Source: Dehalobacterium formicoaceticum (lineage in GTDB: Bacteria; Bacillota; Dehalobacteriia; Dehalobacteriales; Dehalobacteriaceae). Taken from it: a stretch of DNA of 64,000 nt. The number at the start of each line of letters is the position of its first letter. The first letter of the stretch is position 1. Below are positions 1-8,989 of the stretch, piece after piece. The DNA is taken from the NCBI RefSeq assembly GCF_002224645.1, contig NZ_CP022121.1:930001-994000 (forward strand), in the 5' to 3' direction. The notes below the pieces were generated by a model. The model ran no database searches and had not been told where the DNA came from. It saw nothing but the letters and a program-made list of their open reading frames with translations. Made by a program: the position numbers and the translations under genes.

Positions 1-566
1 GGGACACCTTATGGAGTATCGCCCAAAGAAACAGCATTAATGTGGATGTGCTGGCCAAGCACAATCAGTTACCGGATCCCACTCATTTAAAAGCCGGTGA
101 TATGATTCGTATCCCTGATGAAAGTCAGGAAATCCGAGAGCCTGTCCGGTTGGCCGACGAAAAAAATCTTGTTAAAATCGCCTCCCGTTCCTTAAGCGAC
201 TTCCTGATGCCGGTAATCGGGGTAATCAGTTCTCCTTATGGGCCGCGGAAAAGCGGCAGTCATCATGGCACAGATATTGCTGCCGAAGCGGGAACGCCGA
301 TTCTGGCAATCAAATCCGGCGAGGTAACCTTTGCGGGATGGCGGCCCATTTACGGTTATGCTGTCACCATCGATCACGGAGATGAGGTAAAAAGTGTTTA
401 TGGCCATGCTTCAAAACTCTTTGTTAAAGAGGGTCAAAAAGTCAAGCAGGGGCAAATCATCGCCAAGGTAGGTAGTACGGGAAGATCCACCGGTCCCCAT
501 TTACATTTGGAAGTTCATGTGGGAAAAAAGACGGTAGATCCGATGCGTTATTTCGAAAAAATCTAG
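1..566 (+). CDS. LysM/M23 peptidase, 5' truncated by the window edge
   Basis: Cell-wall metallopeptidase of the M23 (LytM/NlpD/envelope-associated) type. The reading frame is open from base 3, and its first visible residues (GDTLWSIAQRNSINVDVLA) are a LysM peptidoglycan-binding repeat ending around AGDMIRIP, so the GTG at 42 is internal and the true start lies upstream. The catalytic domain follows, with HxxxD (HHGTD) and HLHLEVH zinc-site motifs, so it looks active. The protein ends in DPMRYFEKI at a TAG stop. Such proteins hydrolyse peptide cross-links or activate amidases outside the membrane. The signal peptide and any further LysM repeats are outside the window. Confidence 0.9.
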   Translation, partial: DTLWSIAQRNSINVDVLAKHNQLPDPTHLKAGDMIRIPDESQEIREPVRLADEKNLVKIASRSLSDFLMPVIGVISSPYGPRKSGSHHGTDIAAEAGTPILAIKSGEVTFAGWRPIYGYAVTIDHGDEVKSVYGHASKLFVKEGQKVKQGQIIAKVGSTGRSTGPHLHLEVHVGKKTVDPMRYFEKI

Positions 567-600
567 ATTAAACTTGACAGCTGGCTGAGCAGTAACTTAA

Positions 601-632
601 AGTAAAGGCGATAGGAAACTATCGCCTTTACT
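601..632 (+). terminator. 14-bp perfect hairpin with GAAA tetraloop
   Basis: Arms 601-614 and 619-632 are perfectly complementary around a GAAA (GNRA) loop. It lies between the peptidase stop and the ribosome site of the next gene. There is no U-run after it, so it may be a processing or stability element rather than a classic intrinsic terminator. Confidence 0.5.
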
Positions 633-647
633 AATTTGAGGAGCTGA

Positions 648-1922
648 TTGAGGGTGCCTGATTTGCTTTTTGCCCGTGCTAACGGTGAATTATTGGATTT
701 TCCCGGCTTAAAAATGGCGGGCCGGATGGGAGATTCTTTCGTTAAGCCCGCCAGAAAGGAATTAATTCCTCTGCCCGAGGGTGCTTCTTTGACAGCACTG
801 CCCGGTCGGGTTCCTGTGGGTGTAGATAAAAAGACCGGCGCATTTATCAAGCTGACACATAATCCCTATCGCCGGGGGAAAGAAAAGGTTTGGGCGGTAG
901 GGGCTCTGCTGCCTCAAGGCTTTACCCGCACTTTGATACCGGCATTTGGTACCTCCGGGGAACAAAAAAATCTGCCTCTTTTAGGATATACCGGGGTTGG
1001 GATCTATCAAGGACGCCTCATGGTGGCAGCCATCCAAACAGACGAGCATGAACCTTGGCATCCCAAGCATTATAATACCAGAGATTTAGCAGCCAGAATT
1101 CGCCGGAGACAGCAAAAATTCCCTCATAACCGTTTGCTGCAACAATTGGCAACCTGCTCTCTGGAATATGGCTGTTTTACCGCTCAAAACATTTTTTATG
1201 GCCGATGGGAAGGGGGCCTTCCTGTTTCTCCCCAATGTAATGCTGCTTGTATCGGCTGCATTTCTTCTCAGCCATCGGAATGCTGTCCTTCTCCGCAACG
1301 GAGATTAGATTTTGTACCCTCAGTCTCAGAGATTGAAGAAATTGGGGCAGACCATCTGAAAAAAGGGGAAAATGCCATCATCAGCTTTGGACAGGGGTGT
1401 GAGGGTGAGCCTTCTCTGCAAGGTGGACTGATTGCAGAAAGCATTAAACGAATCAGAACCAGGACAGACTGTGGAACCATCAATATTAATACCAACGCCG
1501 GAGATCATGGGAACATCAAAAAAATTATTAGCGCCGGTCTTGATTCTATGCGCGTAAGCTTGATCAGTCCAACCCCGGAGGTGTATGATGCATATCATCG
1601 GCCGGGAGATTACGGATTGGAGCAGGTTCGTTCCTCTCTAATCGCTGCAGCTGATGCCGGGGTCTATACTTCCTTGAACTTACTGACCTTCCCTGGTTTT
1701 ACAGATGATGCGAAGGAAGTGGCAAGCTTGATTTCCCTGATTAAAGCCACCGGGGTAAAAAAAGTACAGTTCCGTAACCTAAACATTGATCCGGATCAAT
1801 TTATGGCACTTCTTCCTGCAAAAAAATATCAACCGATGGGCATCCCCAGGATGATTGAGCATTTAAGAAAGGAAATTCCTCACCTGGCCATCGGCAATTT
1901 CTCCCGGTCGGTGGCGCGATAA
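648..1922 (+). CDS. Radical SAM protein
   Basis: Putative radical SAM enzyme of 424 residues. The cluster motif CxxxCxxC is visible as C197, C201 and C204 (CNAACIGC), which would bind a 4Fe-4S cluster and SAM. It is followed by a glycine-rich stretch (FGQGCEGEP), as in the SAM-binding part of the TIM barrel, and by NINTNAGD and SMRVSLISP strands. The N-terminal 190 residues have no recognisable fold. The start is TTG at 648, preceded by GAGGAG five bases upstream. It stands alone between two hairpins or promoters. The substrate is unknown. The family is certain, the function is not. Confidence 0.85.
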   Translation: MRVPDLLFARANGELLDFPGLKMAGRMGDSFVKPARKELIPLPEGASLTALPGRVPVGVDKKTGAFIKLTHNPYRRGKEKVWAVGALLPQGFTRTLIPAFGTSGEQKNLPLLGYTGVGIYQGRLMVAAIQTDEHEPWHPKHYNTRDLAARIRRRQQKFPHNRLLQQLATCSLEYGCFTAQNIFYGRWEGGLPVSPQCNAACIGCISSQPSECCPSPQRRLDFVPSVSEIEEIGADHLKKGENAIISFGQGCEGEPSLQGGLIAESIKRIRTRTDCGTININTNAGDHGNIKKIISAGLDSMRVSLISPTPEVYDAYHRPGDYGLEQVRSSLIAAADAGVYTSLNLLTFPGFTDDAKEVASLISLIKATGVKKVQFRNLNIDPDQFMALLPAKKYQPMGIPRMIEHLRKEIPHLAIGNFSRSVAR

Positions 1923-1941
1923 TTCGATAATTTCTTTTCTC

Positions 1942-1970
1942 TTTACAAATGAAAGGGTTCATGCTATAAT
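1942..1970 (+). promoter_or_regulatory. Sigma-A type promoter of rpmE
   Basis: TTTACA (1942-1947), 17-bp spacer, TATAAT (1965-1970). It is well placed about 50 bp before the rpmE start. Confidence 0.75.
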
Positions 1971-2023
1971 ATGGCACGTTGACAGTTTTGTGGTTAAGTT
2001 AGGTAAGAAAAGAGGTGACGGGC

Positions 2024-2227
2024 ATGAAAGAAGGTATTCATCCAAAATTCCAACAAGTGGAAGTTGTTTGTGCATGTGGAAATAAGTTTACTACCGGATC
2101 TATAAAAAATGGTATTAAGGTAGAAGTTTGCTCTCAATGTCACCCCTTCTACACAGGCAGCAAGAGATTGCTGGTGGAAGAAGGCGGGCGTGTTGATAAA
2201 TTTAAGAAAAAATATGGTATGAAATAA
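2024..2227 (+). CDS. rpmE: 50S ribosomal protein L31
   Basis: Ribosomal protein L31, 67 residues from the ATG at 2024. That start is preferred over the in-frame GTG at 2015 because AGAGGTGA (2011-2018) is its ribosome site. It is the zinc-binding (C+) form, with CAC near residue 17 and CSQC followed by HPFYTG, the family hallmark. It binds the large subunit near the central protuberance and contributes to bridges with the small subunit. It is monocistronic, with its own promoter and terminator, and is followed by prfA as in many Firmicutes. Confidence 0.97.
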   Translation: MKEGIHPKFQQVEVVCACGNKFTTGSIKNGIKVEVCSQCHPFYTGSKRLLVEEGGRVDKFKKKYGMK

Positions 2228-2228
2228 G

Positions 2229-2260
2229 AAGCAGAGCCTAAATGCTCTGCTCTTTCTTTT
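2229..2260 (+). terminator. Intrinsic terminator after rpmE
   Basis: Stem GCAGAGC/GCTCTGC (2231-2237 with 2244-2250) followed by a T-rich tail (TCTTTCTTTT). Confidence 0.85.
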
Positions 2261-2312
2261 CCAGGATTAACAGGTTTCCTGGTATCTGGGGCAGTTAGGA
2301 TAAAGGATAAAC

Positions 2313-2341
2313 TTGCCTGCACCACCGTAGTTAGGTATAAT
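2313..2341 (+). promoter_or_regulatory. Promoter of prfA-prmC
   Basis: TTGCCT (2313-2318), 17-bp spacer, TATAAT (2336-2341), 41 bp before the prfA ATG. Confidence 0.65.
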
Positions 2342-2382
2342 AATTTTTGAATGAAAAATCGACTCGTCGATGAGGTGAAAAT

Positions 2383-3453
2383 ATGATAGAGAAGCTCCAG
2401 GCATTGGAAGATAAATATGAAGAACTGACCAAGTTAATCAGTGACCCGGAAGTAATCGCAGATCAATCGGAATGGAAGAATCTTGTCAAGGCGCATTCTG
2501 ATTTGGAAGATGTGGTAGCTGTTTTCCGGGAATACAAAAAGGCTCAATCAGGTTTGGACGATGTGCGGTCCATGCTCAATGAAAAAATCGAAGATGATCT
2601 GCGTGAGATGGCAGAGTTGGAAGAAGATGAGTTGAAGGAACAGATCGAAGAATTGGAAAAGAAGCTTAAGATGTTGCTCTTGCCCAAAGACCCCAATGAT
2701 GATAAGAATGTAATCGTAGAAGTGCGTGCAGGGACCGGTGGAGATGAAGCGGGACTTTTTGCCGGGGATTTGTTCAAAATGTATTCTCGTTATGCGGAAA
2801 AAAACCATTGGCGTTTGGAAATCCTGGATGCCCATTACACAGATCTGGGCGGGTTTAAGGAAGTCATTTTTTTGATTGAGGGTAAAGGGGCATATAGTAA
2901 GCTAAAGTATGAAAGCGGTGTGCACCGGGTACAGCGGGTTCCCGATACGGAAACCAGCGGCCGGGTTCATACCTCTGCCGCCACAGTAGCGGTGTTGCCG
3001 GAGGCAGAAGAAGTAGAGGTGGATATTAACCCCAATGATATCCGGGTGGATGTGTTTTGCTCCAGCGGGCCCGGGGGGCAGTCCGTCAATACAACCCAGT
3101 CTGCGGTGCGTATTACCCATCTACCCACCGGTCTGGTTGTCTCCTGCCAGGATGAAAAGTCCCAGATTAAGAATAAAGAAAAAGGGATGCGGGTTTTACG
3201 CGCCCGGCTATTGGAAAAATATCAGGAAGAACAGCAGGGTGAGATGGCCAGCACAAGAAAAACTATGGTTGGCTCCGGTGACCGTTCCGAACGGATTCGC
3301 ACCTATAATTATCAGCAAGGACGGGTTACCGATCACCGTATCGGACTAACCTTGCATAAATTGGACTGGATACTCCAAGGAGAGTTGGATGAGATTATTG
3401 AAGCTTTGAGCACCACGGATCAGGCCGAGAAACTGAAGCAGGTAGATGCGTGA
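2383..3453 (+). CDS. prfA: Peptide chain release factor 1
   Basis: Class I release factor that reads UAA and UAG and hydrolyses peptidyl-tRNA on the ribosome. It has 356 residues, the normal length. The GGQ catalytic motif is at residues 231-233 (SGPGGQSVN). The tripeptide decoding motif PxT appears as P187-D188-T189, marking RF1 rather than RF2. The N-terminal 100 residues form the usual helical domain. The ATG at 2383 follows GAGGTGA. The stop overlaps the prmC start (GTGA), so the two are translationally coupled, which fits PrmC methylating the Gln of GGQ. Confidence 0.97.
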   Translation: MIEKLQALEDKYEELTKLISDPEVIADQSEWKNLVKAHSDLEDVVAVFREYKKAQSGLDDVRSMLNEKIEDDLREMAELEEDELKEQIEELEKKLKMLLLPKDPNDDKNVIVEVRAGTGGDEAGLFAGDLFKMYSRYAEKNHWRLEILDAHYTDLGGFKEVIFLIEGKGAYSKLKYESGVHRVQRVPDTETSGRVHTSAATVAVLPEAEEVEVDINPNDIRVDVFCSSGPGGQSVNTTQSAVRITHLPTGLVVSCQDEKSQIKNKEKGMRVLRARLLEKYQEEQQGEMASTRKTMVGSGDRSERIRTYNYQQGRVTDHRIGLTLHKLDWILQGELDEIIEALSTTDQAEKLKQVDA

Positions 3454-4331
3454 TAGATAAACCTAGTTTAAAAATTGCGGAGTGGCTTTCTTGGGGAGAT
3501 AAAATGCTCCAGGAGGCGGGCTTGGAAAATTCCCGGCGTGAGGCCGAGCTTCTGTTGGCAGCTGTGCTGGAGATATCTTTTACTCTTCTTTTAACCCGAC
3601 TGCAGGAAGAAATCAATCCCTTACAGGGAAAAGCATTTCAAAAACTGATTTTGCAGCGTCAAAATCTGGAGCCCCTCCAATACCTGACCGGCGTGCAGAA
3701 TTTTATGTCTTTGGATTTTGAAGTCAATGAGGCGGTCTTAATTCCCCGATGGGATACGGAACGTCTGGTGGAGTTAGCCCTGGAACAGCTGAAAGACAAC
3801 AGCGCGCCCTTGGTGGCGGATGTGGGCACAGGAAGCGGGGCTATTATCGTCAGTCTGGCAAAATACTTACAACGGGGACATTTTTTTGCCATCGATATTT
3901 CACCGGAAGCCCTTCAGGTGGCGGAAAGGAATGCCAGGCGCCATGGCTTGGCGGAGGAAATTACTTTTTTGATCGGTGATCTATTAGAACCCTTATTAAC
4001 CCCGGCGGGGGATGGAAGGATGAAATTTGATCTGGTGGTTTCCAATCCGCCCTATATCCCCATAGCAGAGATCTATTCTTTGCCCTCTGATGTGCAAAAG
4101 GAGCCCCATCTGGCCCTGGCCGGAGGGGAGGACGGATTAAGCTATTACCGCAGGATCCTGCCTCAGGTAAAAGAGATCCTTAAACCGGGGGGGCAGGTTT
4201 TACTGGAAATAGGTTGGAATCAAGGGGAAGATGTGTGTGCTCTCTGTCGCAGCAACGGCTTCGTAAACATTTCTGTAACTCGTGATTTCGGAGGAAGAGA
4301 TCGGGTGGTTTCTGCTTCCTTCAGGGGGTGA
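3450..4331 (+). CDS. prmC: Release factor glutamine methyltransferase
   Basis: SAM-dependent N5-glutamine methyltransferase that modifies the GGQ glutamine of release factors. It has 293 residues. The Rossmann motif I is [16 protein letters not shown] (about residues 124-139), and the amide-methylation signature NPPY is at 199-202 (SNPPYIP). The N-terminal helical substrate domain precedes these. GTG start at 3450, overlapping the prfA stop by four bases; the pair is a conserved operon. Confidence 0.95.
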   Translation: MIDKPSLKIAEWLSWGDKMLQEAGLENSRREAELLLAAVLEISFTLLLTRLQEEINPLQGKAFQKLILQRQNLEPLQYLTGVQNFMSLDFEVNEAVLIPRWDTERLVELALEQLKDNSAPLVADVGTGSGAIIVSLAKYLQRGHFFAIDISPEALQVAERNARRHGLAEEITFLIGDLLEPLLTPAGDGRMKFDLVVSNPPYIPIAEIYSLPSDVQKEPHLALAGGEDGLSYYRRILPQVKEILKPGGQVLLEIGWNQGEDVCALCRSNGFVNISVTRDFGGRDRVVSASFRG

Positions 4332-4335
4332 GAAT

Positions 4336-4899
4336 ATGCAAGAAGAAAAGATTAATGAACGACCCACTCCAGGTAAACGCTTGTGGTGGGACATTTTTTT
4401 AACCTTTTTTAAAATCGGCGCCTTTACCATCGGCGGCGGTTATGTGATGGTGCCTTTCATTGAGAAAGAGATTGTGGAAAAGAAAAAATGGATGAAATCG
4501 GAAGAATTTTTGGATATGCTGGCGATCGCCCAAAGCGCCCCCGGGGTTCTGGCTACTAATATCGCCGTCTCATCCTGTTATCAGATTGCCGGTATTCCCG
4601 GTGCTGTTTTTGGTGCTTTAGGAGCAGCCCTCCCTTCTTTCATGATTATTATTATCATTGCCATGTTTTTGTTAAATTTTCAGGATAACCGCTATGTGGC
4701 AGGCTTTTTTTATGGAGCTGCTCCGGCGGTAACCATGCTTTTATTCTTAGCCGCCATCAACATGGTAAAAGGAGTGGTGAAAGAGCGGGCCGGAATGTTT
4801 GTTCTGGTCTTGGGTTTACTGGGACTCATTGGATTTGGAGTGCATCCTATTTTAGCAATTTTAATCGCGGTAGTTTTTGGAGCTTTTTTCTATAAATAA
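4336..4899 (+). CDS. Chromate transporter family protein, first half-size subunit
   Basis: Membrane protein of the CHR (chromate ion transporter) family, short single-domain form of 187 residues. The family signature is seen as FFKIGAFTIGGGYVMVPFIEKE (shown in part: GAFTIGGGYVMVP) and in AQSAPGVLATNIA, followed by several hydrophobic helices. The ATG at 4336 is chosen over an upstream in-frame GTG-type extension because GGGGGTGAGA lies just before it. It is 23 bp from a second, homologous half-size gene; short CHR proteins usually act as heteromeric pairs with opposite topology. Chromate export is known for some members, but the physiological substrate here is unknown. Confidence 0.85.
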   Translation: MQEEKINERPTPGKRLWWDIFLTFFKIGAFTIGGGYVMVPFIEKEIVEKKKWMKSEEFLDMLAIAQSAPGVLATNIAVSSCYQIAGIPGAVFGALGAALPSFMIIIIIAMFLLNFQDNRYVAGFFYGAAPAVTMLLFLAAINMVKGVVKERAGMFVLVLGLLGLIGFGVHPILAILIAVVFGAFFYK

Positions 4900-4922
4900 G
4901 GAAATAATGAGGATAAAAGACG

Positions 4923-5444
4923 ATGGAAATCCTGGAATTATTTATAACCTTCTTTAAAATCGGCTTATTTTCCTTCGGAGGAGGCTATGCCATGATTCCT
5001 CTGATGGAAAAGGAAGTAATCAATATTCATCATTGGCTTTCTTTATCGGAGATGGTGGATGTGATTACCATTTCCCAGATGACCCCCGGTCCCATTGCCA
5101 TTAATTTGGCCACCTTTGTGGGCTTTAAAACCGCCGGTTTTGGAGGTGCCCTTTGCGCGACCCTGGGGGTGATGCTGCCATCCTTTGTTATTGTACTCTT
5201 TATTGCCCGGTCTTATGAGAAATTCAAGGAGCTGGATGTGGTGCGCCGCGTTTTCCAGGGGATTCGACCTATGGCTGTGGCCTTAGTGGGCAGTGCCACC
5301 TTTTTAGTTGCCCAGACGTCTTTGATCGATGTTAATACTATTTTGATTGCCCTGGGGTCATTATTGGTTTTAAAATTCACGAAAATTTCTCTCATGGGTG
5401 TCATTATTATCGCCGGGGTTTTCGGCATCATTTTATATCCTTAA
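4923..5444 (+). CDS. Chromate transporter family protein, second half-size subunit
   Basis: Second single-domain CHR protein, 173 residues, with the parallel signature FFKIGLFSFGGGYAMIPLME and SQMTPGPIAINLATF near residues 55-70. Predicted to form a heterodimer with the product of the gene immediately upstream. Start ATG at 4923, with GAGGA about 10 bp upstream. The two proteins are clearly paralogous but well diverged, as is usual for paired short CHR subunits. Substrate uncertain. Confidence 0.85.
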   Translation: MEILELFITFFKIGLFSFGGGYAMIPLMEKEVINIHHWLSLSEMVDVITISQMTPGPIAINLATFVGFKTAGFGGALCATLGVMLPSFVIVLFIARSYEKFKELDVVRRVFQGIRPMAVALVGSATFLVAQTSLIDVNTILIALGSLLVLKFTKISLMGVIIIAGVFGIILYP

Positions 5445-5460
5445 AAATGGAGATGACGGT

Positions 5461-6420
5461 GTGCAAACAGAATATATAAAACTTGATCCGGAGCATATGG
5501 ACAAGGCGGCTTTAAAAAAAGGTGCTTTGCTTTTGCGGCAGGGAGAGGTAGTGGCTTTCCCCACGGAAACAGTCTATGGTTTAGGAGCCAATGCATTGGA
5601 TCCTGCGGGGGTGGATAAAATATTTTTGGCTAAAGGACGACCCGGAGACAATCCTTTAATTGTCCATGTGGCTCATCCCGACCAATTAAAGCCTCTGGTG
5701 ACGGAAATTTCCTCTGGGGCATATGCTTTAATGGAGCGGTTTTGGCCGGGCCCCTTAACCTTAATATTTCCCAAGAGCACTTTGGTACCTTCTAATGTGA
5801 CGGGGGGGCTTAATACCGTGGCTCTGCGTATGCCCGGGCATCCTGTAGCCCTGGCTCTGCTTCAGGAAGCCGGGGTGCCTGTTGCGGCACCCAGTGCCAA
5901 TCTTTCCGGCAAGCCCAGCCCCACAGTGGGTGAACATGTTTGGAGCGATCTGATGGGGAAAATTCCTCTGATTCTGGATGGAGGAGAGACCCAATATGGT
6001 GTAGAATCTACTGTTTTGGATTTGACTACGACTCCTCCGATGATTTTAAGACCGGGGGGCGTCACCCTGGAAGAAATTCAGGAAGTTATCGGGGAGGTTC
6101 GTCAAGATCCGGCTCTTAAAGAAAACCAGCCTCCCCGGTCTCCGGGGATGAAATATACCCACTACGCACCGGAAGCGGAGGTTTTGATCATGGAGGGATC
6201 AGAGCAGGAAATAACCTCTCTCATCGTGAACCATTATCAAAGACTAGTAAAAACAGGGCAAAAAATCGCTCTTTTAGTATCTGAAGAAACTGCTCGGGAG
6301 TTGGAGCATCAGCTGGTGCCGGATTATTTGGAGATTTTAGGTCCAAGGAAAAATTTATCTCTTGTCGCCCATCGTCTTTTTCCGCCCTGCGTCACGCGGA
6401 TCTCCACAGTGTTGACTTGA
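5461..6420 (+). CDS. tsaC: L-threonylcarbamoyladenylate synthase, frameshifted at the C-terminus
   Basis: Sua5/YwlC-type enzyme that makes threonylcarbamoyl-AMP from Thr, bicarbonate and ATP for the t6A37 tRNA modification. The YrdC domain occupies about residues 10-205 (AFPTETVYGLGANA, PGPLTL, VAAPSANLSG, GVESTVLDL, LRPGGVT), then the Sua5 domain. GTG start at 5461 with GGAG before it; an upstream in-frame ATG at 5398 lies inside the previous gene and is not favoured. After codon 307 (TTT at 6379-6381) the frame slips: the last 12 residues are aberrant, while the other frame continues with a normal Sua5 tail (DLILIEAFSDQGLGAAVMN) to a TAA at 6510-6512. One extra base in the T5 run would restore a protein of 350 residues. 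Confidence 0.9.
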   Translation: MQTEYIKLDPEHMDKAALKKGALLLRQGEVVAFPTETVYGLGANALDPAGVDKIFLAKGRPGDNPLIVHVAHPDQLKPLVTEISSGAYALMERFWPGPLTLIFPKSTLVPSNVTGGLNTVALRMPGHPVALALLQEAGVPVAAPSANLSGKPSPTVGEHVWSDLMGKIPLILDGGETQYGVESTVLDLTTTPPMILRPGGVTLEEIQEVIGEVRQDPALKENQPPRSPGMKYTHYAPEAEVLIMEGSEQEITSLIVNHYQRLVKTGQKIALLVSEETARELEHQLVPDYLEILGPRKNLSLVAHRLFPPCVTRISTVLT

Positions 6421-6554
6421 TTTTAATCGAGGCCTTTTCGGATCAGGGCCTGGGGGCGGCGGTGATGAACCGCATGCGCAAAGCGGCGGGAAATAAAGTA
6501 CTAAAATCATAAAAATTGAATAATTTTGAAGTAAAATGCATTGGCGAGGGCAAT

Positions 6555-7283
6555 ATGGAGAAAATTATCATCTATAGCGGGTTGGCAGGATTGGCCACAT
6601 GTCTCGGCGGTCTGCTTGTCATCTGGGTGCGTAATCCGGGAGAACGTTTTTTGGCCTCGACCTTAGGTCTCGCGGCAGGGATCATGTTTGGCGTAACGAT
6701 CTTGGATTTGCTTCCCTCAGCCTGGATATTTGGCACACCCACTAAGTTTTTTGCCGGCCTTGGCAGCGGTATCCTATTCATGAGGCTTTTGGATGCCATC
6801 TTGACCCAAACCACGCCCCGGCTGCCCCGTACCCGGGACCCCATTCATTTCCTGCACATGGGATATCTGGTGGCAATCGGGATTGCCCTTCATGATTTGC
6901 CGGAAGGGATGGCCATTGCTGTGGGTTATGAAGCGACGGAAGAATTAGGTTTAATCATTGCTTTAGCCATTGCCTTACATAATATCCCGGAAGGGATGGC
7001 CATTGCGCTGCCCTTAAAAATTGGCGGCGCCAAGGCAAAAACCATAATTTTCATTGCCCTTTTGGCCAGTTTTTGCACTCCTTTGGGCACCTTGGCAGGG
7101 TTGGTTTTAATTTCTTTTTCCAGGCATTTTATTTCTTTTTTGTTGGCAGCAGCAGCGGGGGCGATGCTGTATATCGTTTTTGCCGAACTGGGACCTGAGT
7201 CCAAACGGAGACACCCAAATTTCGCCAAATTGGGTGCCGTCTTGGGCATGCTTTTGATTGGCTTGCTTTCACTCCCTGTTTAA
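6555..7283 (+). CDS. ZIP family metal transporter
   Basis: Divalent metal (Zn/Fe/Mn) permease of the ZIP family, 242 residues and about eight membrane helices. The two metal-site motifs are HDLPEGMA and HNIPEGMA, in neighbouring helices IV and V, as in ZupT-like bacterial ZIPs. The ATG at 6555 follows GCGAGGG; the in-frame TTG at 6516 lacks a ribosome site. It is followed by mntP, so two metal transporters of opposite expected direction lie together. The exact metal cannot be told from sequence. Confidence 0.88.
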   Translation: MEKIIIYSGLAGLATCLGGLLVIWVRNPGERFLASTLGLAAGIMFGVTILDLLPSAWIFGTPTKFFAGLGSGILFMRLLDAILTQTTPRLPRTRDPIHFLHMGYLVAIGIALHDLPEGMAIAVGYEATEELGLIIALAIALHNIPEGMAIALPLKIGGAKAKTIIFIALLASFCTPLGTLAGLVLISFSRHFISFLLAAAAGAMLYIVFAELGPESKRRHPNFAKLGAVLGMLLIGLLSLPV

Positions 7284-7343
7284 GGGGTGAAAGATATGAT
7301 CCCAATCATGATAATAATTTAAATTTTTGCGGAGGACAAGATC

Positions 7344-7928
7344 TTGGGTTTATGGACACTCCTTTTAGTAGCGCTGGCATTGGGAACAGATGCCTTTGCT
7401 TTAGCTATCGGTATTGGTGTGATCGGCATCAGCAGAAAAAAGATTATCATCGTTTCTCTGGTCATTTGTTTATTTCATATTTTTATGCCCTTAATCGGTT
7501 TGGGGATCGGGCAGCTTTTAGGTGGTTTAATTGGCAATCTGGCTGCGGTAATTGGGGCGGTCGTTTTAATTTTTATCGGTTTAAACATGCTTTGGGAGGT
7601 ATTTAAAAATCGCCGGCGCATTATTTCTTTTTCCCGGGGCAAGCAGGAACAGAATCTTAAAGGGAAAAAAAACAGATCTGTGGATTCCTTTTGGGGCTTG
7701 ATGATGCTGGCCGCCAGTGTGAGTATTGATGCCTTAAGTGTAGGTTTCGGATTAGGGGCTTTAAAAGCTCAGATCTTTCAAACCGTCATCGTCTTGGGTG
7801 TGGTGGCAGGTCTTATGACGGCCACTGGTTTTCATCTCGGACGAGGATTGGGGAGTCGCTTGGGAGAACGGGCAGAGATTATGGGAGGAATCATCTTAGT
7901 GGCAGTGGGCATTAAACTGCTTTTTTAA
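7344..7928 (+). CDS. mntP: Manganese efflux pump MntP
   Basis: MntP (DUF204, B. subtilis YwlD) family exporter of Mn(II), 194 residues and six predicted helices. The two repeat halves each carry the conserved aspartate motif: GTDAFALAIGIG near residue 15 and SIDALSVGFGLG near 130. The start is TTG at 7344, seven bases after GGAGGA. The place between tsaC and the ywlE/rpiB genes matches B. subtilis ywlD. No yybP-ykoY manganese riboswitch fits in the 60-bp gap upstream. Confidence 0.88.
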   Translation: MGLWTLLLVALALGTDAFALAIGIGVIGISRKKIIIVSLVICLFHIFMPLIGLGIGQLLGGLIGNLAAVIGAVVLIFIGLNMLWEVFKNRRRIISFSRGKQEQNLKGKKNRSVDSFWGLMMLAASVSIDALSVGFGLGALKAQIFQTVIVLGVVAGLMTATGFHLGRGLGSRLGERAEIMGGIILVAVGIKLLF

Positions 7929-7941
7929 GGGGGAATAAAAA

Positions 7942-8418
7942 ATGGACAAGCCGATCAGAATTATTTTTGTATGTACGGGAAATACTTGCCGGAGCAGTAT
8001 GGCAGCAGAGCTTGCCCGGGCTAAAATACGGGACGCGCAAATGGGCGAAAACGCTGTCATCATTGAGTCTGCGGGAACCGGTGCCTTTGATGGGAGCCCG
8101 GCTTCTCCCAAAGCAGTGGAAGCTTTAAAAGAAAAACAGTTAGATTTGTCCGGCCATCGTGCCCGGAGAGTCACTCTGGAAATGTTAAAAGAGGCGGATT
8201 ATATCTTTACCATGACGCTGCTGCAAAAACAGCAGATTTTGTACCTATATCCGGAAGGAGAGGGGAAAATTTTTGCTTTAAAGGAATTTGCCTTTGAAAT
8301 TTCCTTGGGCGACCTGAACATTGATGATCCCTATGGCTATGATCTGGATTATTATCGTCAATGTGCCCAACAATTGGAAGAGGCAATTTCTAGAATGCTG
8401 GCGAAAGTTCTTTGTTGA
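7942..8418 (+). CDS. ywlE: Low-molecular-weight phosphatase, probable protein arginine phosphatase
   Basis: LMW-PTP fold, 158 residues. The P-loop CTGNTCRS runs from nucleophile C11 to R17, and the general-acid DPYG motif is near residue 133. Thr15 in the loop is the residue that in B. subtilis YwlE selects phosphoarginine over phosphotyrosine, and the gene neighbourhood (mntP before, rpiB after) is that of ywlE, so arginine phosphatase is the preferred reading. It would oppose a McsB-type kinase, which is not in this window. Start ATG at 7942 after GGGGG. Confidence 0.88.
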   Translation: MDKPIRIIFVCTGNTCRSSMAAELARAKIRDAQMGENAVIIESAGTGAFDGSPASPKAVEALKEKQLDLSGHRARRVTLEMLKEADYIFTMTLLQKQQILYLYPEGEGKIFALKEFAFEISLGDLNIDDPYGYDLDYYRQCAQQLEEAISRMLAKVLC

Positions 8419-8490
8419 ACAATGAAGGAAAATGTATTATTTTGTTGAATTACACTAAGTTGAAATAATCAATGCATTGAGGTGAGAACA

Positions 8491-8976
8491 ATGAAAATTG
8501 CCCTGGGCAGTGACCATGGGGGTGTGAGGCTAAAAAACTGCGTAAAGGAATATTTGCAGCAGGAAAACATTGAATTTAAAGATTTCGGTACCTTTAGTGA
8601 AGATTCCATTGATTACCCGGATATCGCCCGAGAAGCGGCGGAGGCAGTAGCCGACCGATTATTCGATCGGGGTATTTTAATCTGCGGCACGGGAATCGGG
8701 ATTGGGATTGCAGCCAATAAGGTGCCTGGGATACGGGCGGCACTTTGTCACGACACTTTTTCCGCTCGAGCTTCCCGGGAACATAATAATGCCAATATTC
8801 TTACCATGGGAGAACGGGTGATTGGGCGGGGTTTGGCCTTGGAAATTGTGAAAGCCTGGCTGGCAGCGGAGTTTACCGGTGGTCGGCACAACTGTCGCAT
8901 CGAAAAGATTTCGGAGATTGAAAAAAAATACAGCCTGAACCGGGGGGATGATTCTCGCAGCTTGAAGAATGAATAA
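8491..8976 (+). CDS. rpiB: Ribose 5-phosphate isomerase B
   Basis: Interconverts ribose-5-phosphate and ribulose-5-phosphate in the pentose phosphate pathway. 161 residues from the ATG at 8491, which follows GAGGTGAG; the GTG at 8482 is part of that ribosome site. Family marks are GSDHGG (residues 6-11), catalytic Cys65 in CGTGIGIGIAANK, and REHNNANILTMG. The last 15 residues extend beyond the usual core. It lies upstream of glyA as in B. subtilis (ywlF). Confidence 0.95.
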   Translation: MKIALGSDHGGVRLKNCVKEYLQQENIEFKDFGTFSEDSIDYPDIAREAAEAVADRLFDRGILICGTGIGIGIAANKVPGIRAALCHDTFSARASREHNNANILTMGERVIGRGLALEIVKAWLAAEFTGGRHNCRIEKISEIEKKYSLNRGDDSRSLKNE

Positions 8977-8989
8977 ACCAGCAACCAAA

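Noticed and set aside
192-407. Minus-strand frames lying opposite known genes across the window
   Set aside because: They lie inside well-supported + strand genes, lack ribosome sites and show no family motifs; they are codon-bias shadows.
4282-4335. Upstream extension of the first CHR gene
   Set aside because: It overlaps prmC in another frame; a strong ribosome site stands just before the ATG at 4336.
7284-7343. Manganese (yybP-ykoY) riboswitch before mntP
   Set aside because: The gap is only 60 bp and lacks the conserved loops of that class.
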